Source of the DNA: Acidimicrobiia bacterium
GTDB lineage: Bacteria > Actinomycetota > Acidimicrobiia > Acidimicrobiales > Poriferisodalaceae
Assembly (NCBI GenBank): GCA_022822525.1
Contig: JAJEBN010000100.1
Coordinates: 1 to 64,000, forward strand
Length of the DNA: 64,000 bases
Direction of reading: 5' to 3'
The notes under the pieces are model-generated. The model saw only the letters and a list, made by a program, of their open reading frames with translations. It ran no database searches and was not told where the DNA came from. Each line of letters begins with the position of its first letter. Positions within the stretch are counted from its first letter, which is position 1. Below, in pieces: positions 35,023 through 44,579 of this stretch. A program made the translations under genes and the position numbers.

Positions 35023-36165
35023 TCAGCGCGGGCTGCTCTGGTCGCCGAATCGATCCCCCGCCATGTCTGCGAGGAGCTCGAGGTAGGTGCTGAGGCGCTC
35101 CGCGGGCAGTTCTCCCGCCTCGATGGCGTCCTTGACGGCGCAATCCGGCTCGACTGTGTGCGTGCAGTCGGCGAAGCGGCACTGCTGAGCGAGCGCAGCT
35201 ATCTCTCCGAACGTCAGCGTGAGGCCATCGAGCACGGCCGCACCTGCGGGCAGGCCCAGGTCGCCGCTCCAGGGGATCAGATCCTGGAGGCCTGGGGTAT
35301 CCACGACGGTCCCGCCGAGCGGGTGCTCGCGAGACCCGCCGACCGGGACGAGCTGGCGACGCACTGTCGTGTGCCGACCGCGGCCGTCCGGGCTCAACGG
35401 GGCCACCGGCACAACTTCGGCCCCTGCGAGCCGATTGACCAGCGATGACTTGCCGACACCGGACGGGCCGCTGAGTGCGACCGTCGCGCCGTCGGCCGCC
35501 AGAGCGCCCAGATCGTCGAGACCACGGCCGTCGACAGCGCTTGTCGTCAGGATGGGCACCTCGTGCGCCGCTGCGCCCAGCCGGTGCCGCAGCGCGTCGA
35601 CGGTGGCCTCGCGTTCTGAGCCAGACACCGTGTCGATCTTGTTCACCACGATTACTGGTCGAGCGCCGCCGTTGAACGCTGCGGTGAGGTACCACTCCAT
35701 CCGGTGCCCGACGCCGACGCCCGATGTCGCCGATCTGTCGGCCTGCGCGGGAGCAGCATCGCTGGCAGCCGCGGGCGTCGTCACCACCGCGAGCACGTCG
35801 GCATTCGCTGCCACCAGTTGCGGTCGCGCGCGCGGTCCCGCCGCGCGTCGGCACAGCAGCGAACTGCGGTCCAGCACGCTGGTGATCGCCACACGGCGGT
35901 CGTGGCGCACTTCGAGCGTTCGGACGACCCAGTCGCCGACCGTCGGAAAGTCGAATGGCGTGCGGGCCCCGCGGCGCATGGCCGTATCGAGTGCGCCGAT
36001 CACCTCGCCGGTGTCGTCGACGAGTTCGTAGGCACCGCGATGCTCGACCGCGACGCGGCTCACGCGATGACCCGACCGGACCTGCGGCGCAGCGGCTCGG
36101 CGATGCCAACCGAGCTGCGCAGAGCTCAACGGCGGCAACTCCGCAGGCATCCCCTCAGTCATCAC
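35023..36165 (-). CDS. rsgA: Small ribosomal subunit biogenesis GTPase RsgA
   Basis: A 380-residue circularly permuted GTPase that checks 30S maturation. Motifs occur in permuted order: G4 VVNKIDTV, then G1 GPSGVGKSSLVNRLAG, G2 in GRGRHTT and G3 VVDTPGLQDL. The C-terminal zinc knuckle is CRFADCTHTVEPDCAV. The N-terminal OB-fold region carries a longer insert than E. coli RsgA (PAAASDAAPAQADRSATS). Start could be either of the first two ATGs or MPAELP. Confidence 0.94.
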   Translation of the reverse strand: MMTEGMPAELPPLSSAQLGWHRRAAAPQVRSGHRVSRVAVEHRGAYELVDDTGEVIGALDTAMRRGARTPFDFPTVGDWVVRTLEVRHDRRVAITSVLDRSSLLCRRAAGPRARPQLVAANADVLAVVTTPAAASDAAPAQADRSATSGVGVGHRMEWYLTAAFNGGARPVIVVNKIDTVSGSEREATVDALRHRLGAAAHEVPILTTSAVDGRGLDDLGALAADGATVALSGPSGVGKSSLVNRLAGAEVVPVAPLSPDGRGRHTTVRRQLVPVGGSREHPLGGTVVDTPGLQDLIPWSGDLGLPAGAAVLDGLTLTFGEIAALAQQCRFADCTHTVEPDCAVKDAIEAGELPAERLSTYLELLADMAGDRFGDQSSPR

Positions 36166-36226
36166 CGGTCACCTTCGCTGCGGCTGCCACAGCCAGCCCG
36201 CCGGCCGTGTCCGGGGTGCGGCGCTG

Positions 36227-38062
36227 TCACTCACGTCGCAGCCACACCTCGTCATAGCGGCTCATGCCGAGCCGCTGGCCCTCGACGATGCCGCCGTCGG
36301 GCAGCGTCAGGGCGCCGAGACCGCCGACAGCCGGGGATGCAGCGAGGACGCTCGACGCGTAGCCCAAGTACACCCAGGGGGCCTCGTTGGCGAGCTCCGC
36401 GGAGAACTGAGCCACGGCTTGGCGCCGCTCTTGGAGGTCATCTGTGGACTTGATCAAGCTTGCCAGCGCGGCCAGGTGCTCGCCGGTGAAGTTGGCGGCG
36501 TTCAGCGGCGTGGTCCTCACCGGCCCGACGGCCACCGAGGCCAGCACCGCCGGGTCCGACTCGCCCCCGACGCGCCAGCATGCGGCACTGAAATCGCCCG
36601 AGAACGAGGGACTCTGGACCACCGAGCCCATGACTCGGCTGATGAGGCCGGTGCGGGCGAGCGTCTCGACTTCGACGTCGACGAGCCCGGTGAGCTCCCA
36701 CTGGCGTTCGAGCACCGTCGTCATCCGGGCGAGCGCAGCATCGTCGGTGCACAGCACCCTTACCCGCACCGGCTCGCCGGGGTCCCGGTCGTCGGAGCGC
36801 TCGGGATCCTCGGTGTAGTCGCGCAGCAGCGATCGGGCCCGATCGAGATCGTGGCCGGGCCATGCCAGCGCCACATCCGCGGCGTACCAGATGCTGCCTG
36901 GCGCCCACCATTGCGTTGCGGCCATCGAGTCCACGTCGGGTCCGAGGGCCCGGACGAGCACGTCCTGGTCGGCGGCTGCGATGAGCGCTCGCCGCACCCG
37001 GATGTCGTCGAGCGGGGCGCGCAGCAGGTTGAACAGGACGACGCCGGCGTTGTCGTCGAAGCGACGGATCACGCTGAGCGGCTGACCGGCGCCGTCCGTC
37101 GTGGTGCTGAGGGCAGTTGCGAGCTCCGCCGACCGTGACATCAGCACGTCCCCGCGGCCTTCGACGAGCGCTGCGAGGCGATCTCGCTCGCCCGGAACTT
37201 CGGTGAAGCGGATCTCGTCCACCCACGGCAGCGGTGAGCCGTCCGCGGCGGTTCGCCAGTACTCCGGATTGGCCTCGAGGACAGCTGGCTCGCCCGGCGC
37301 CCAGCTGCCGAAGGTGAACGGCCCGGTGCCCACCGGCGCTCTGGCAAAGGCGTCTGGGTCTGCCGCGGCAGCCTCAATGGAGAAGACACGTCCCACGGGT
37401 CCTGCCAGCGCGGCCGGCAGCCCCGCATTGGGTTCGCTGAGCTCGATGACCAGCCTGAGCTCGTCCAGCACGATGACCGACGTGATGCGGGCGTCGCGCA
37501 GGTGGCCGCCGCTGGCGCGCCCCGACCGGAGGTAGTCGTCGATGCCGGTCTTGACCGTCAGCGCATTCAGCGGCTCGCCGTCGGTGAAGCTGATGTCAGG
37601 CCGCAGGCGAACGGTCCAGCGCTGGAGCGAATCGTCGGCTGACACCGACTCCGCCAGCCAGGGAGCGACCGAGCCGTCCGCAAGCACGACAGTGAGCGTC
37701 TCGAGCACATGGTCCACGACGCTGCGGCACGACCACGCGCATACCTGATCCCATGGCGTCCAGCCGGTGACGGGTGTGGGGTCTGCCGCCAGCAGCACCC
37801 GCAGCGTGCCGCCTCGTTGTGGCGCGGCGCCCTCTGCCACCCGATCGTCAGATGCGTCCTGGGGCGGCGGTTGGGTGGGGGCGGCTGGCAGCTGTGCGAG
37901 CGTGCCGGTCGGATCGCCGGCTACGTCGGACGCGTCGGTCGAGTCAGCCTGCTCGGCGGTGATGGAGCTGCACGCGCCCGCCAGCAGCAGGACCGTCGCG
38001 AGCGCCGCCGAACGGGTGCGCCAGGGTCTCAACAGCCGCGGACGTTGCTGCTCGTGAACCAT
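36227..38062 (-). CDS. Peptide/nickel-type ABC transporter substrate-binding lipoprotein
   Basis: 611 residues from the ATG at 38062. A signal sequence ends in lipobox LLLAGAC, so cysteine 31 would be lipidated. After a low-complexity linker the SBP_bac_5 (DppA/OppA) fold begins at GGTLRVLLAADPT, with WTVRLRPDISFTDGEPL and APVGTGPFTFGSW as landmarks. No permease or ATPase genes adjoin it, so it is an orphan binding protein or a sensor component. The track version extends 138 residues into upstream non-coding sequence. Confidence 0.88.
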   Translation of the reverse strand: MVHEQQRPRLLRPWRTRSAALATVLLLAGACSSITAEQADSTDASDVAGDPTGTLAQLPAAPTQPPPQDASDDRVAEGAAPQRGGTLRVLLAADPTPVTGWTPWDQVCAWSCRSVVDHVLETLTVVLADGSVAPWLAESVSADDSLQRWTVRLRPDISFTDGEPLNALTVKTGIDDYLRSGRASGGHLRDARITSVIVLDELRLVIELSEPNAGLPAALAGPVGRVFSIEAAAADPDAFARAPVGTGPFTFGSWAPGEPAVLEANPEYWRTAADGSPLPWVDEIRFTEVPGERDRLAALVEGRGDVLMSRSAELATALSTTTDGAGQPLSVIRRFDDNAGVVLFNLLRAPLDDIRVRRALIAAADQDVLVRALGPDVDSMAATQWWAPGSIWYAADVALAWPGHDLDRARSLLRDYTEDPERSDDRDPGEPVRVRVLCTDDAALARMTTVLERQWELTGLVDVEVETLARTGLISRVMGSVVQSPSFSGDFSAACWRVGGESDPAVLASVAVGPVRTTPLNAANFTGEHLAALASLIKSTDDLQERRQAVAQFSAELANEAPWVYLGYASSVLAASPAVGGLGALTLPDGGIVEGQRLGMSRYDEVWLRRE

Positions 38063-38208
38063 TCGGGCCCGTGTGTGGTCACGCTGTGCACCGAGGCCGA
38101 CGCTAGTGGTGCGTCCGTCGCAGCCGACTCCGAGCCCCGCACTCCACACTGGCGTCGTCCCGGCAGCCCGAGCGCCCGTCCGATATCGCTGGCATTCCAC
38201 AGCTGGCC

Positions 38209-38553
38209 GTGGCGCGTTGCGAGCCGGCCTCCCCCGCGACCCCCACCCAGCCGGCAACCACGACATCCGCGCCAACGACAACCGCTCCGCCTGAACCAGC
38301 CGCGACGACAAGCCAGTCCAGCCATACGACAGCACCGGTGACCACTCCGACCACGAGTCCGGCGACAACCCTGCCTGCAACCCAGGATCCCGAGGACGGT
38401 CAGGAGGCCGGCACCGAAGGCGAAACCGAGCAAGAAACGGTCGACGATCCCGAAGATGCTCGCACCTACGAGCCAATGAGGTCTGATTTCTTGGGGTGCG
38501 AGTTCGAGAACAGCAGACGATCGTGCAAGGGTAAGGGACGGCGTGAATCGTGA
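38209..38553 (+). CDS. Possible Thr/Pro-rich ORF or gene remnant, unknown
   Basis: One plus-strand frame stays open from 38107 to 38553 and has the composition of a secreted linker: a Thr/Pro/Ala-rich tract (TTTSAPTTTAPPEPAATTS), then an acidic Glu-rich stretch, then a basic tail. The GTG at 38209 is the only plausible start but leaves no signal peptide. It may be the 3' end of a lost surface-protein gene, or non-coding sequence with coding-like bias. The opposite-strand ORFs here look less plausible. Confidence 0.3.
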   Translation: MARCEPASPATPTQPATTTSAPTTTAPPEPAATTSQSSHTTAPVTTPTTSPATTLPATQDPEDGQEAGTEGETEQETVDDPEDARTYEPMRSDFLGCEFENSRRSCKGKGRRES

Positions 38554-38688
38554 GCTATAGAGAGCAAACTGGCCTGCCCGGAAGGTTGGTTCATAGGTAG
38601 TAGACGGCCAGAAAACAGCTGCACATACCTGTGTTACCACCCTGATTGCCTGTCGCCAGCCTGATTTCCCTGACGACGCTCCCGACTT

Positions 38689-38725
38689 GCCGCCCTCCCT
38701 CGCGTCATTTGAGAAGGAGGGCGGC
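38689..38725. terminator. Perfect 10-bp hairpin, candidate terminator
   Basis: GCCGCCCTCC (38689-38698) pairs perfectly with GGAGGGCGGC (38716-38725) across a 17-nt loop. It lies in the 860-bp gap between the binding lipoprotein and the HNH gene and has no U-tract. Confidence 0.4.
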
Positions 38726-38739
38726 GGTCTGAGCCATTG

Positions 38740-38756
38740 TTGAGCAACGTGCTCAA
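38740..38756. promoter_or_regulatory. Palindrome TTGAGCA-N3-TGCTCAA
   Basis: A perfect 7-bp inverted repeat with a 3-nt spacer, 165 bp upstream of the HNH gene start. It may be a dimeric regulator site. Confidence 0.4.
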
Positions 38757-38898
38757 ACCTTGGATGTGCGGAGTCAGTTGTTGATCAATTCCTTCTTGTG
38801 GGATCGACCGCTATTGGCATTGTTTCTTCAGCAGGAGTCCTGCCATGACAGTCTGATACTTAACAGAAAACCTAGCGATCTTGAGGTTGTGTTTGTGG

Positions 38899-38914
38899 GC
38901 ATACGTTTGTATGC
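38899..38914. promoter_or_regulatory. Palindrome GCATAC-GTTT-GTATGC, candidate LexA-like operator
   Basis: A perfect 6-4-6 palindrome ending 7 bp before the HNH gene start codon, in an AT-rich patch. Its AC-N4-GT core has the spacing of the actinobacterial SOS box (GAAC-N4-GTTC), though the outer bases differ. In mycobacteria several DUF222/13E12 genes are LexA-controlled, which makes this reading attractive but unproven. Confidence 0.45.
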
Positions 38915-38921
38915 TATTCGT

Positions 38922-40658
38922 ATGTTCGCTGAGCTCATCCGGGACCAGCAAGACACCGACAGCGACGCTGCGGACTCGTCGCATTTCCCTGTTGGGGGCG
39001 GGTCGGCTTGGCCGTCGGATGCGGCGGTGTGGAAGGCCGGCGACTTCGACAGCGCCGCCAGCGCAGATGCTGGCGACCGGGTCCCCGACGGGAACTGCAT
39101 GCTGCAGGGCGCTGCGGGCGCACACTCGGCGCCTGCGCCCGGCGCCGATCCGAGCTGCGAGCAACCCGGGCTGGGGGCGTTGAGCTATTCGGCGCTCGAG
39201 GATCGTTTGGTCGAGCTGGTGGCTGAGCGGAACCGCGTCGAGGGCGAGTACTTGGAGGTGTTGGGCGAACTCACGTCTCGGCATGGCACGCAGGCGGCGG
39301 CCTATGTGCTGCGCGACCAGACCCGCATGAACGGCGCCCAGGCACGCTCGGAGTCTCGGTTGGCTGACAGCCTGCGCGAGCACGACTTGGCGGGCACGCT
39401 CGACGCGATGCGCTCAGGCGAGATCCACATGGCTCACGCCAAGGTGATCGCCCGCGAGTCGCCCAAGAAGCACCGCCGCAGCGAAGCGAGCTTCTTGGGG
39501 CTTGCCCGGGCCTATCCGTCGGACACTCTCGCCCGGCACACGCTCGCCTATGAGTCCCAGCAGGTGTACGCCGATCTCGCTGCGGAGGCCGCTGCGGGAA
39601 ATCTCGACCCGGTCGACGCCGAGCTGGCGTTGCAGCGGCACCAGCGGCGGGCGTCGCTGCGCTGCGGCGACGACGGCATGTGGGACCTGCGAGGCCGCTT
39701 CGACTTCCTCACCGGACGCCAGCTCAGCATTACCCTGCAAGCAGCCGTGCGCGCAGCGCGCCGCAACACCGACAGCGCCGCCGCAGCGCGAAGCAGCCGC
39801 ACAGCCGACGACCCCGCAGCCGGCGATGCTGCTGCGGGCGACACCGCTGGCGGCGGCCCTGCTTCGGGCGGCGACGTCGACGACCAGGTGCCCGCGCCGA
39901 CCACCGCGCAGCTCACCGCAGACGCGCTCGCCGGCCTGATCTGCGGCACCCAAAGCTCCCGCCGCTCCAACGCGGGGCTCGTGATCGTCGCGGACTATGA
40001 CATCGCCAACGACCGGCTTGCCAACCCCCGCCTCGACGACGGCACCCCCATCTCCCCGAACATCCTCGCCGACCTCACCCTCGAACCCCTCCCCAGCAGC
40101 GCTCGAAACGGCAGGCTCGACTGCCCCGCGACGCCCCAACCGCACACTGCGCAACAGACCGCCACCTACGCCGTAGCCGCCAAGGTGCTGCCAGCAGTGT
40201 TCTCCGCCGACTGGTCACAGCTCGCCCTCGGAACCGCCCGCAACGCCAACGACGCCCAACGGCTCATCCTGGCCCTGCGCGACGGGGGCTGCATCAGCTG
40301 CGAACTCACTCCTGAGCACACCGAGGCACACCACATCGACCATCACGAACACGGCGGCCCCACCGAGGTACCCAACCTCGCGTCGCTGTGCAGACCCTGC
40401 CACAACAGCTTGCACAAGCGCCAACGTCAGATCGACATCCCACCCGACGGTCGGCCCCGCCTGCGACCGCCCCAACCCACCGGCACCGGCCCGCCCGAAC
40501 CGAGCGGCCACGCCCCACCCACACCGGACAGCACCGACCCGCCTACGGCCAGCGGCACGCTTTCACCTGAACCTGCCCGGACGAACCCGTCTGCGGCGAA
40601 CGACGCCGACCCTTCCAGTGAGTCAAGCCAGCGGCGGGAAAGCGCCCGCAGCCCGTAA
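38922..40658 (+). CDS. DUF222 and HNH endonuclease domain protein (13E12 repeat type)
   Basis: 578 residues from the ATG at 38922. The DUF222 region (about 100-370) contains QTRMNGAQARSESRLADSL, GEIHMAHAKVIA and ALQRHQRRASLRCGDDGMWDLRGRFD. The C-terminal HNH nuclease motif is CELTPEHTEAHHIDHHEHGGPTEVPNLASLCRPCHNSLHK. A low-complexity Pro/Thr tail of about 75 residues follows. These proteins are common and often multicopy in actinobacteria, with uncertain roles in DNA damage or mobile DNA. The track start adds 54 residues from AT-rich promoter sequence. Confidence 0.88.
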   Translation: MFAELIRDQQDTDSDAADSSHFPVGGGSAWPSDAAVWKAGDFDSAASADAGDRVPDGNCMLQGAAGAHSAPAPGADPSCEQPGLGALSYSALEDRLVELVAERNRVEGEYLEVLGELTSRHGTQAAAYVLRDQTRMNGAQARSESRLADSLREHDLAGTLDAMRSGEIHMAHAKVIARESPKKHRRSEASFLGLARAYPSDTLARHTLAYESQQVYADLAAEAAAGNLDPVDAELALQRHQRRASLRCGDDGMWDLRGRFDFLTGRQLSITLQAAVRAARRNTDSAAAARSSRTADDPAAGDAAAGDTAGGGPASGGDVDDQVPAPTTAQLTADALAGLICGTQSSRRSNAGLVIVADYDIANDRLANPRLDDGTPISPNILADLTLEPLPSSARNGRLDCPATPQPHTAQQTATYAVAAKVLPAVFSADWSQLALGTARNANDAQRLILALRDGGCISCELTPEHTEAHHIDHHEHGGPTEVPNLASLCRPCHNSLHKRQRQIDIPPDGRPRLRPPQPTGTGPPEPSGHAPPTPDSTDPPTASGTLSPEPARTNPSAANDADPSSESSQRRESARSP

Positions 40659-40812
40659 CCCACACCGCCGGCCGCTTGATCTCAGCGGACGACTCGCGGA
40701 CGTTCGTATCGCACCGACGTGTCACACGCTCTCGCTAGACAATGGGCAACACCATCTGGCTCGGCGCGTTCGGAGGAATCGCCCGGCCCATCGTCATCGA
40801 GGAGTCAGCCCT

Positions 40813-42216
40813 ATGTCCACCGGTCTCGCCGTCGTGCTCGGCCTCCTGGCGGGTCTCGCCGTGGGCGTCGGCACCGCTTGGGCACTGCTGTCTCGAAAGC
40901 TCGCCCGCGCCGGCCAGGAACGAGACTCGCACGCTCTGCGCAACGCCGAGGTAACTGCTGAGCTGACCGCAGAGCGCGACGCGGCGCGTACCGAGGCCGA
41001 GCTTCGAAGCCAGCGCACTGCCGAGCTGATGGCTGAGCGCGACGCGGCGCGCTCTGAGACGCAAGAACAGCGAGAGCTTGCCGCTGGGCTGCGGGCGAAG
41101 CTGGCGACTGCGGTTGCGGATCGTGACGCTCGGGTCGAGGAGATGACCAAGAAGCAGGCCGAGATCGAGACGCGATTCACCGAGATCGCCGCTCAGGTCA
41201 GCCAATCCACCCGCGAGACCTTCATGAAGGAGTTCCGCGACCTGACCGCAGAGCAGACCAAGACGGCGGGCAAGACCGTCTCCGAACTCGTCGAACCGAT
41301 GCGCGAGCGGCTGAAGGAACTGCACGAGCACGTCAGCAAGGCCGACACGTCCCGGGCCGAGGACACCGCCAAGGTGTCCCAGAGTGTCGAGCAGCTTGTC
41401 TCCGAGACGAGCGGGCTGCGCCAGATCCTGCGCGACTCCAAGATGCGCGGCGCCTGGGGCGAGCAGCACCTGCGCAATGTCATCGAGGCCGCCGGCATGA
41501 GCCGCCACATCGACTACGTCGAGCAGGCCACCGTGGCCGACCCCGCCGGCGAAAGTCGCGCACGGCCCGATGTCGTGGTGAAGGTCCCGGGCGGCACCAG
41601 CGTGGTGATCGATGCCAAGACGCCGTTTGCCGCCTACGACCGCGCAGTGAACTCGAGTGACGAGGCCGAGCAGCGAGAGGCGCTGGCCGAGCACGCTGCT
41701 GCGCTCAGCGAGCGGGCGCGCGAACTCGGCAATCGCGACTACGGCCGCTGGGTGCCGGGCTCGCCCGACTTCGTGCTCATGTACGTCCCGACCGATCCGA
41801 TGCTCGACGTGGCCATGGACGCCGACGGCGAGGTCTGGCAGAACGCCTGGCAGCGTCACCGGGTGCTGATCGCCACACCCGGACTGCTCATCGCGTTCCT
41901 GCGGACGGTCGCCCTGGCCTGGCAGCGGCACGACATCGCCCGCAACGCCGAAGAGGTGGCCAAGCTCGGCAACGACCTGTATTCCCGGCTCTCGAAGTAC
42001 CTCGAGCACATCGACAAGATGGGGCGCGGCCTGCGCAGCGCGGTCGATGCCTACAACGGCAGCATCGGCTCGTTCGAGCGCATGGTGCTGCCCGGCGCCC
42101 GCCGCTTCCGCGAGCTGGGCTCGGTGACCGGCAGCGACGAACTCGACGGTGCAAACCCGATCGAGCTCGACGTCCGTGCCGTTACCGCCCCCGAGCTGGA
42201 ACCCGGCGAGGGCTAG
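40813..42216 (+). CDS. rmuC: DNA recombination protein RmuC
   Basis: 467 residues from the ATG at 40813, preceded by a GAGGAG ribosome-binding site. One N-terminal membrane helix (LAVVLGLLAGLAVGVGTAWALL), a long charged coiled coil (about 28-190), then the nuclease-like RmuC domain with SKMRGAWGEQHLRNVIEAAGM, PDVVVKVPGGTSVVIDAKTPF and FVLMYVPTDPMLDVAM. RmuC limits DNA inversions and is SOS-linked in other bacteria. The track's first 65 codons are upstream sequence. Confidence 0.93.
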   Translation: MSTGLAVVLGLLAGLAVGVGTAWALLSRKLARAGQERDSHALRNAEVTAELTAERDAARTEAELRSQRTAELMAERDAARSETQEQRELAAGLRAKLATAVADRDARVEEMTKKQAEIETRFTEIAAQVSQSTRETFMKEFRDLTAEQTKTAGKTVSELVEPMRERLKELHEHVSKADTSRAEDTAKVSQSVEQLVSETSGLRQILRDSKMRGAWGEQHLRNVIEAAGMSRHIDYVEQATVADPAGESRARPDVVVKVPGGTSVVIDAKTPFAAYDRAVNSSDEAEQREALAEHAAALSERARELGNRDYGRWVPGSPDFVLMYVPTDPMLDVAMDADGEVWQNAWQRHRVLIATPGLLIAFLRTVALAWQRHDIARNAEEVAKLGNDLYSRLSKYLEHIDKMGRGLRSAVDAYNGSIGSFERMVLPGARRFRELGSVTGSDELDGANPIELDVRAVTAPELEPGEG

Positions 42217-42229
42217 CCGCGATCAGGGT

Positions 42230-44530
42230 TCAGAATACGCCTGCGGTGGCATCGTTGATGGCTTGCCAGACGCGTTGCGGGGTGAGCGGCATGTCGAGGT
42301 GGCGGATGCCGAGGTGCGCGACTGCGTCGATGACTGCGTTCTGGACGGCCGGCGTGCTGCCGACGGAGCCGGCTTCGCCGAGACCCTTCGCTCCCAGCGG
42401 ATTGACGTGTGTCGGCGTCTCGTGGATGACCCGCTCGAAGAAGGGCATCTCAGCGGCCGAGACAATCGGGTAATCGGCGAAGTTCGCGGTGAGCGGGTTG
42501 CCGTCGTCGTCGTAGACGAACTCCTCGTACAGCGCTTGGGCTGCACCATGGGCCAGGCCGCCGTGCACCTGTCCCTCCGCGAGCAGTGGATTGACGATGA
42601 CACCGGCGTCGTCGCAGGCCACCAGCCGCTGCAGTTCCACCTCGCCGGTGTGACGGTCGACTTCGACGACGGCGATGTGGGTGCCGAAGGGAAACGTCGG
42701 CGACTCTGATTCGAACGTCTCCTCGGCATGCAGCAGGCGCGAGCCCCCGGCGCCATTGGTCGCCGCGAGATGCTCGGCCACAGCAGCCCAGTCCACCGAG
42801 ACCGCCGGGGTGCCGACCACGTGAAAGGCGCCCGCACCGCTGTCGAGGGTGACATCGGCAGGGTCTGCCTCGAGCAGCGTGGCGGCCACCGTGCGCGCCT
42901 GGTCCACGAGTCCGCCTGATGCCTCCCAGATGGAGGTGCCTGCAAGCTGCACCGACCGTGAACCGCCGGTGATCTGGCCTTGGGGGACCTCGTCGGTGTC
43001 GCCGTGAACGATGTCGATGCGATCCATCGGCACGCCGGTGCGGTCGGAGATCAGCATCGCCCACGACGTGTGATGGCCCTGCCCGTACGGCGAGGACCCG
43101 GTGCGGCCCACGATCCGCCCGCCCTCGACCAGCTCGACAGCGCCGTACTCGGACCGCCCGAGGCCTGCGGTGCGCTCGACGTAGGTGGCGATGCCGATGC
43201 CGAGCAGCTTGGCGTCGCTGTCGGCGCGCCGGCGGGCCTGCTCTGCGCGCAACTCGGCGTAGCCGGCGGCCTCGAGAGCAGCATCCATGCCGGCTTCGTA
43301 GGCACCGGTGTCGTAACGCATGCCGGTCTGGGTCTCGAACGGGAACTGCTCGGGTGCCAGGAAGTTCTTGCGTCGCACCTCGACGGGGTCCATCCCGATC
43401 TCCGCTGCGAACACATCGACGGCACGCTCGATGGCCGCAGCCGCCTCGGGCCGGCCGGCGCCCCGAAACGGGCCGAGTGGAGTGGTGTTGGTCAGCACCG
43501 ACACCGAGCTGAACCCGAGCTTGGCTATGTCATAGCAGCCGGTCAGCATCGCCTGGATGTTGCTGGGCAGCGCCGCTCCCGTATTGCCGTACGCGCCGGA
43601 ATCTTGGACCACCCGCACCTCGAACGCAGTGATGCGGCCGTCCCGGGTCCCCCCGATGCGGCAGTACTGGATCTGCCCGCGCCCATGCACCAGGCCGACC
43701 ATGTCGTCGCTGCGGGAGGGGACCCACATCACCGGTCGGCCGAGCCGGTCCGACAGCCATCCCAGCAAGGTCTCCTCGGGATGGGGGCGGGCCTTCGCGC
43801 CGAAACTGCCGCCGACGTCGCGGGAGAACACGCGCATCTGGTCGCGTTCGAGGCCGAGCATCTTGGCCAGGGCGGCGCGCACCGGGTGGGGTCCCTGGCC
43901 CGCGTTCATGTGGTGCAAGCGACCGTCATCGGCCCAGCGGCTCGCCGCCACCCGGGGCTCCAGCGGGCACGGGGCGATGCGGTTGTTCACCGTGCGCACC
44001 TCCGCCACCGCCTCGCACGCATCGAAGTCGACCTGCTCGCCGTCGAGCGACATGCGCAGCACGACGTTCGGCTCCGCCATGCCCTCGAACAGCGCGGGGG
44101 CTTCGAGGGCAGCCTCGGGATCGGTGAGGGCCGGCAGCGGCTCATAGTCGACAACGACGAGCTCGGCCGCATCGATCGCCGCCGCAGCGGTCTCCGCCAC
44201 CACGACCGCGATGGGCTCGCCCACGAACCGAACGCGGTCGCTGGCCAGCATGGGTCGCACGATGGCGGCATCGAATGCCGGGCTGGGGGCCGGGTAGGGG
44301 GCAAGGTCCAGGTCCGCCGCGGTGACCACGTCGATGACTCCTGGGGCATGGCGCGCCTCGCCCACGTCGAGCCCCGTTATCACGGCGTGCGCAACGGTCG
44401 ACGTCACGTAGCACGCATGCGCCAGGCCATCCCACTCGGGGTCTGCGGCGACATTGGCGACGAACTGCCCCCGGCCGCGCAGCAGCGGCTCGTCCTCGCG
44501 CCGTACAACCGATGTTCCTCGTAGTGCCAT
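42230..44530 (-). CDS. Molybdenum hydroxylase large subunit (xanthine dehydrogenase / CoxL-like)
   Basis: A 766-residue molybdopterin-cytosine-dinucleotide-binding subunit. The a/b hammerhead domain is at the N-terminus, then SRDVGGSFGAK, the substrate-site loop GPFRGAGRPEA in place of the CoxL AYRCSFR loop, so it is not a form I CO dehydrogenase, and the catalytic glutamate in GAKGLGEAGSVG. The FAD (medium) and 2Fe-2S (small) subunits are absent. It lies 49 bp after paaC on the same strand, so it may belong to that operon. Substrate unknown. Confidence 0.88.
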   Translation of the reverse strand: MALRGTSVVRREDEPLLRGRGQFVANVAADPEWDGLAHACYVTSTVAHAVITGLDVGEARHAPGVIDVVTAADLDLAPYPAPSPAFDAAIVRPMLASDRVRFVGEPIAVVVAETAAAAIDAAELVVVDYEPLPALTDPEAALEAPALFEGMAEPNVVLRMSLDGEQVDFDACEAVAEVRTVNNRIAPCPLEPRVAASRWADDGRLHHMNAGQGPHPVRAALAKMLGLERDQMRVFSRDVGGSFGAKARPHPEETLLGWLSDRLGRPVMWVPSRSDDMVGLVHGRGQIQYCRIGGTRDGRITAFEVRVVQDSGAYGNTGAALPSNIQAMLTGCYDIAKLGFSSVSVLTNTTPLGPFRGAGRPEAAAAIERAVDVFAAEIGMDPVEVRRKNFLAPEQFPFETQTGMRYDTGAYEAGMDAALEAAGYAELRAEQARRRADSDAKLLGIGIATYVERTAGLGRSEYGAVELVEGGRIVGRTGSSPYGQGHHTSWAMLISDRTGVPMDRIDIVHGDTDEVPQGQITGGSRSVQLAGTSIWEASGGLVDQARTVAATLLEADPADVTLDSGAGAFHVVGTPAVSVDWAAVAEHLAATNGAGGSRLLHAEETFESESPTFPFGTHIAVVEVDRHTGEVELQRLVACDDAGVIVNPLLAEGQVHGGLAHGAAQALYEEFVYDDDGNPLTANFADYPIVSAAEMPFFERVIHETPTHVNPLGAKGLGEAGSVGSTPAVQNAVIDAVAHLGIRHLDMPLTPQRVWQAINDATAGVF

Positions 44531-44579
44531 GGGTAGACCCTGCCTCGCCGTTCAGCCGACGGCGATTGTGGCAGAGGCG

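Noticed and set aside
42980-44524. 514-residue plus-strand ORF
   Set aside because: Antisense shadow of the molybdenum hydroxylase large subunit.
42230-44530. Form I carbon monoxide dehydrogenase large subunit
   Set aside because: The active-site loop is GPFRGAGR rather than AYRCSFR, and the CoxM and CoxS partners are missing.
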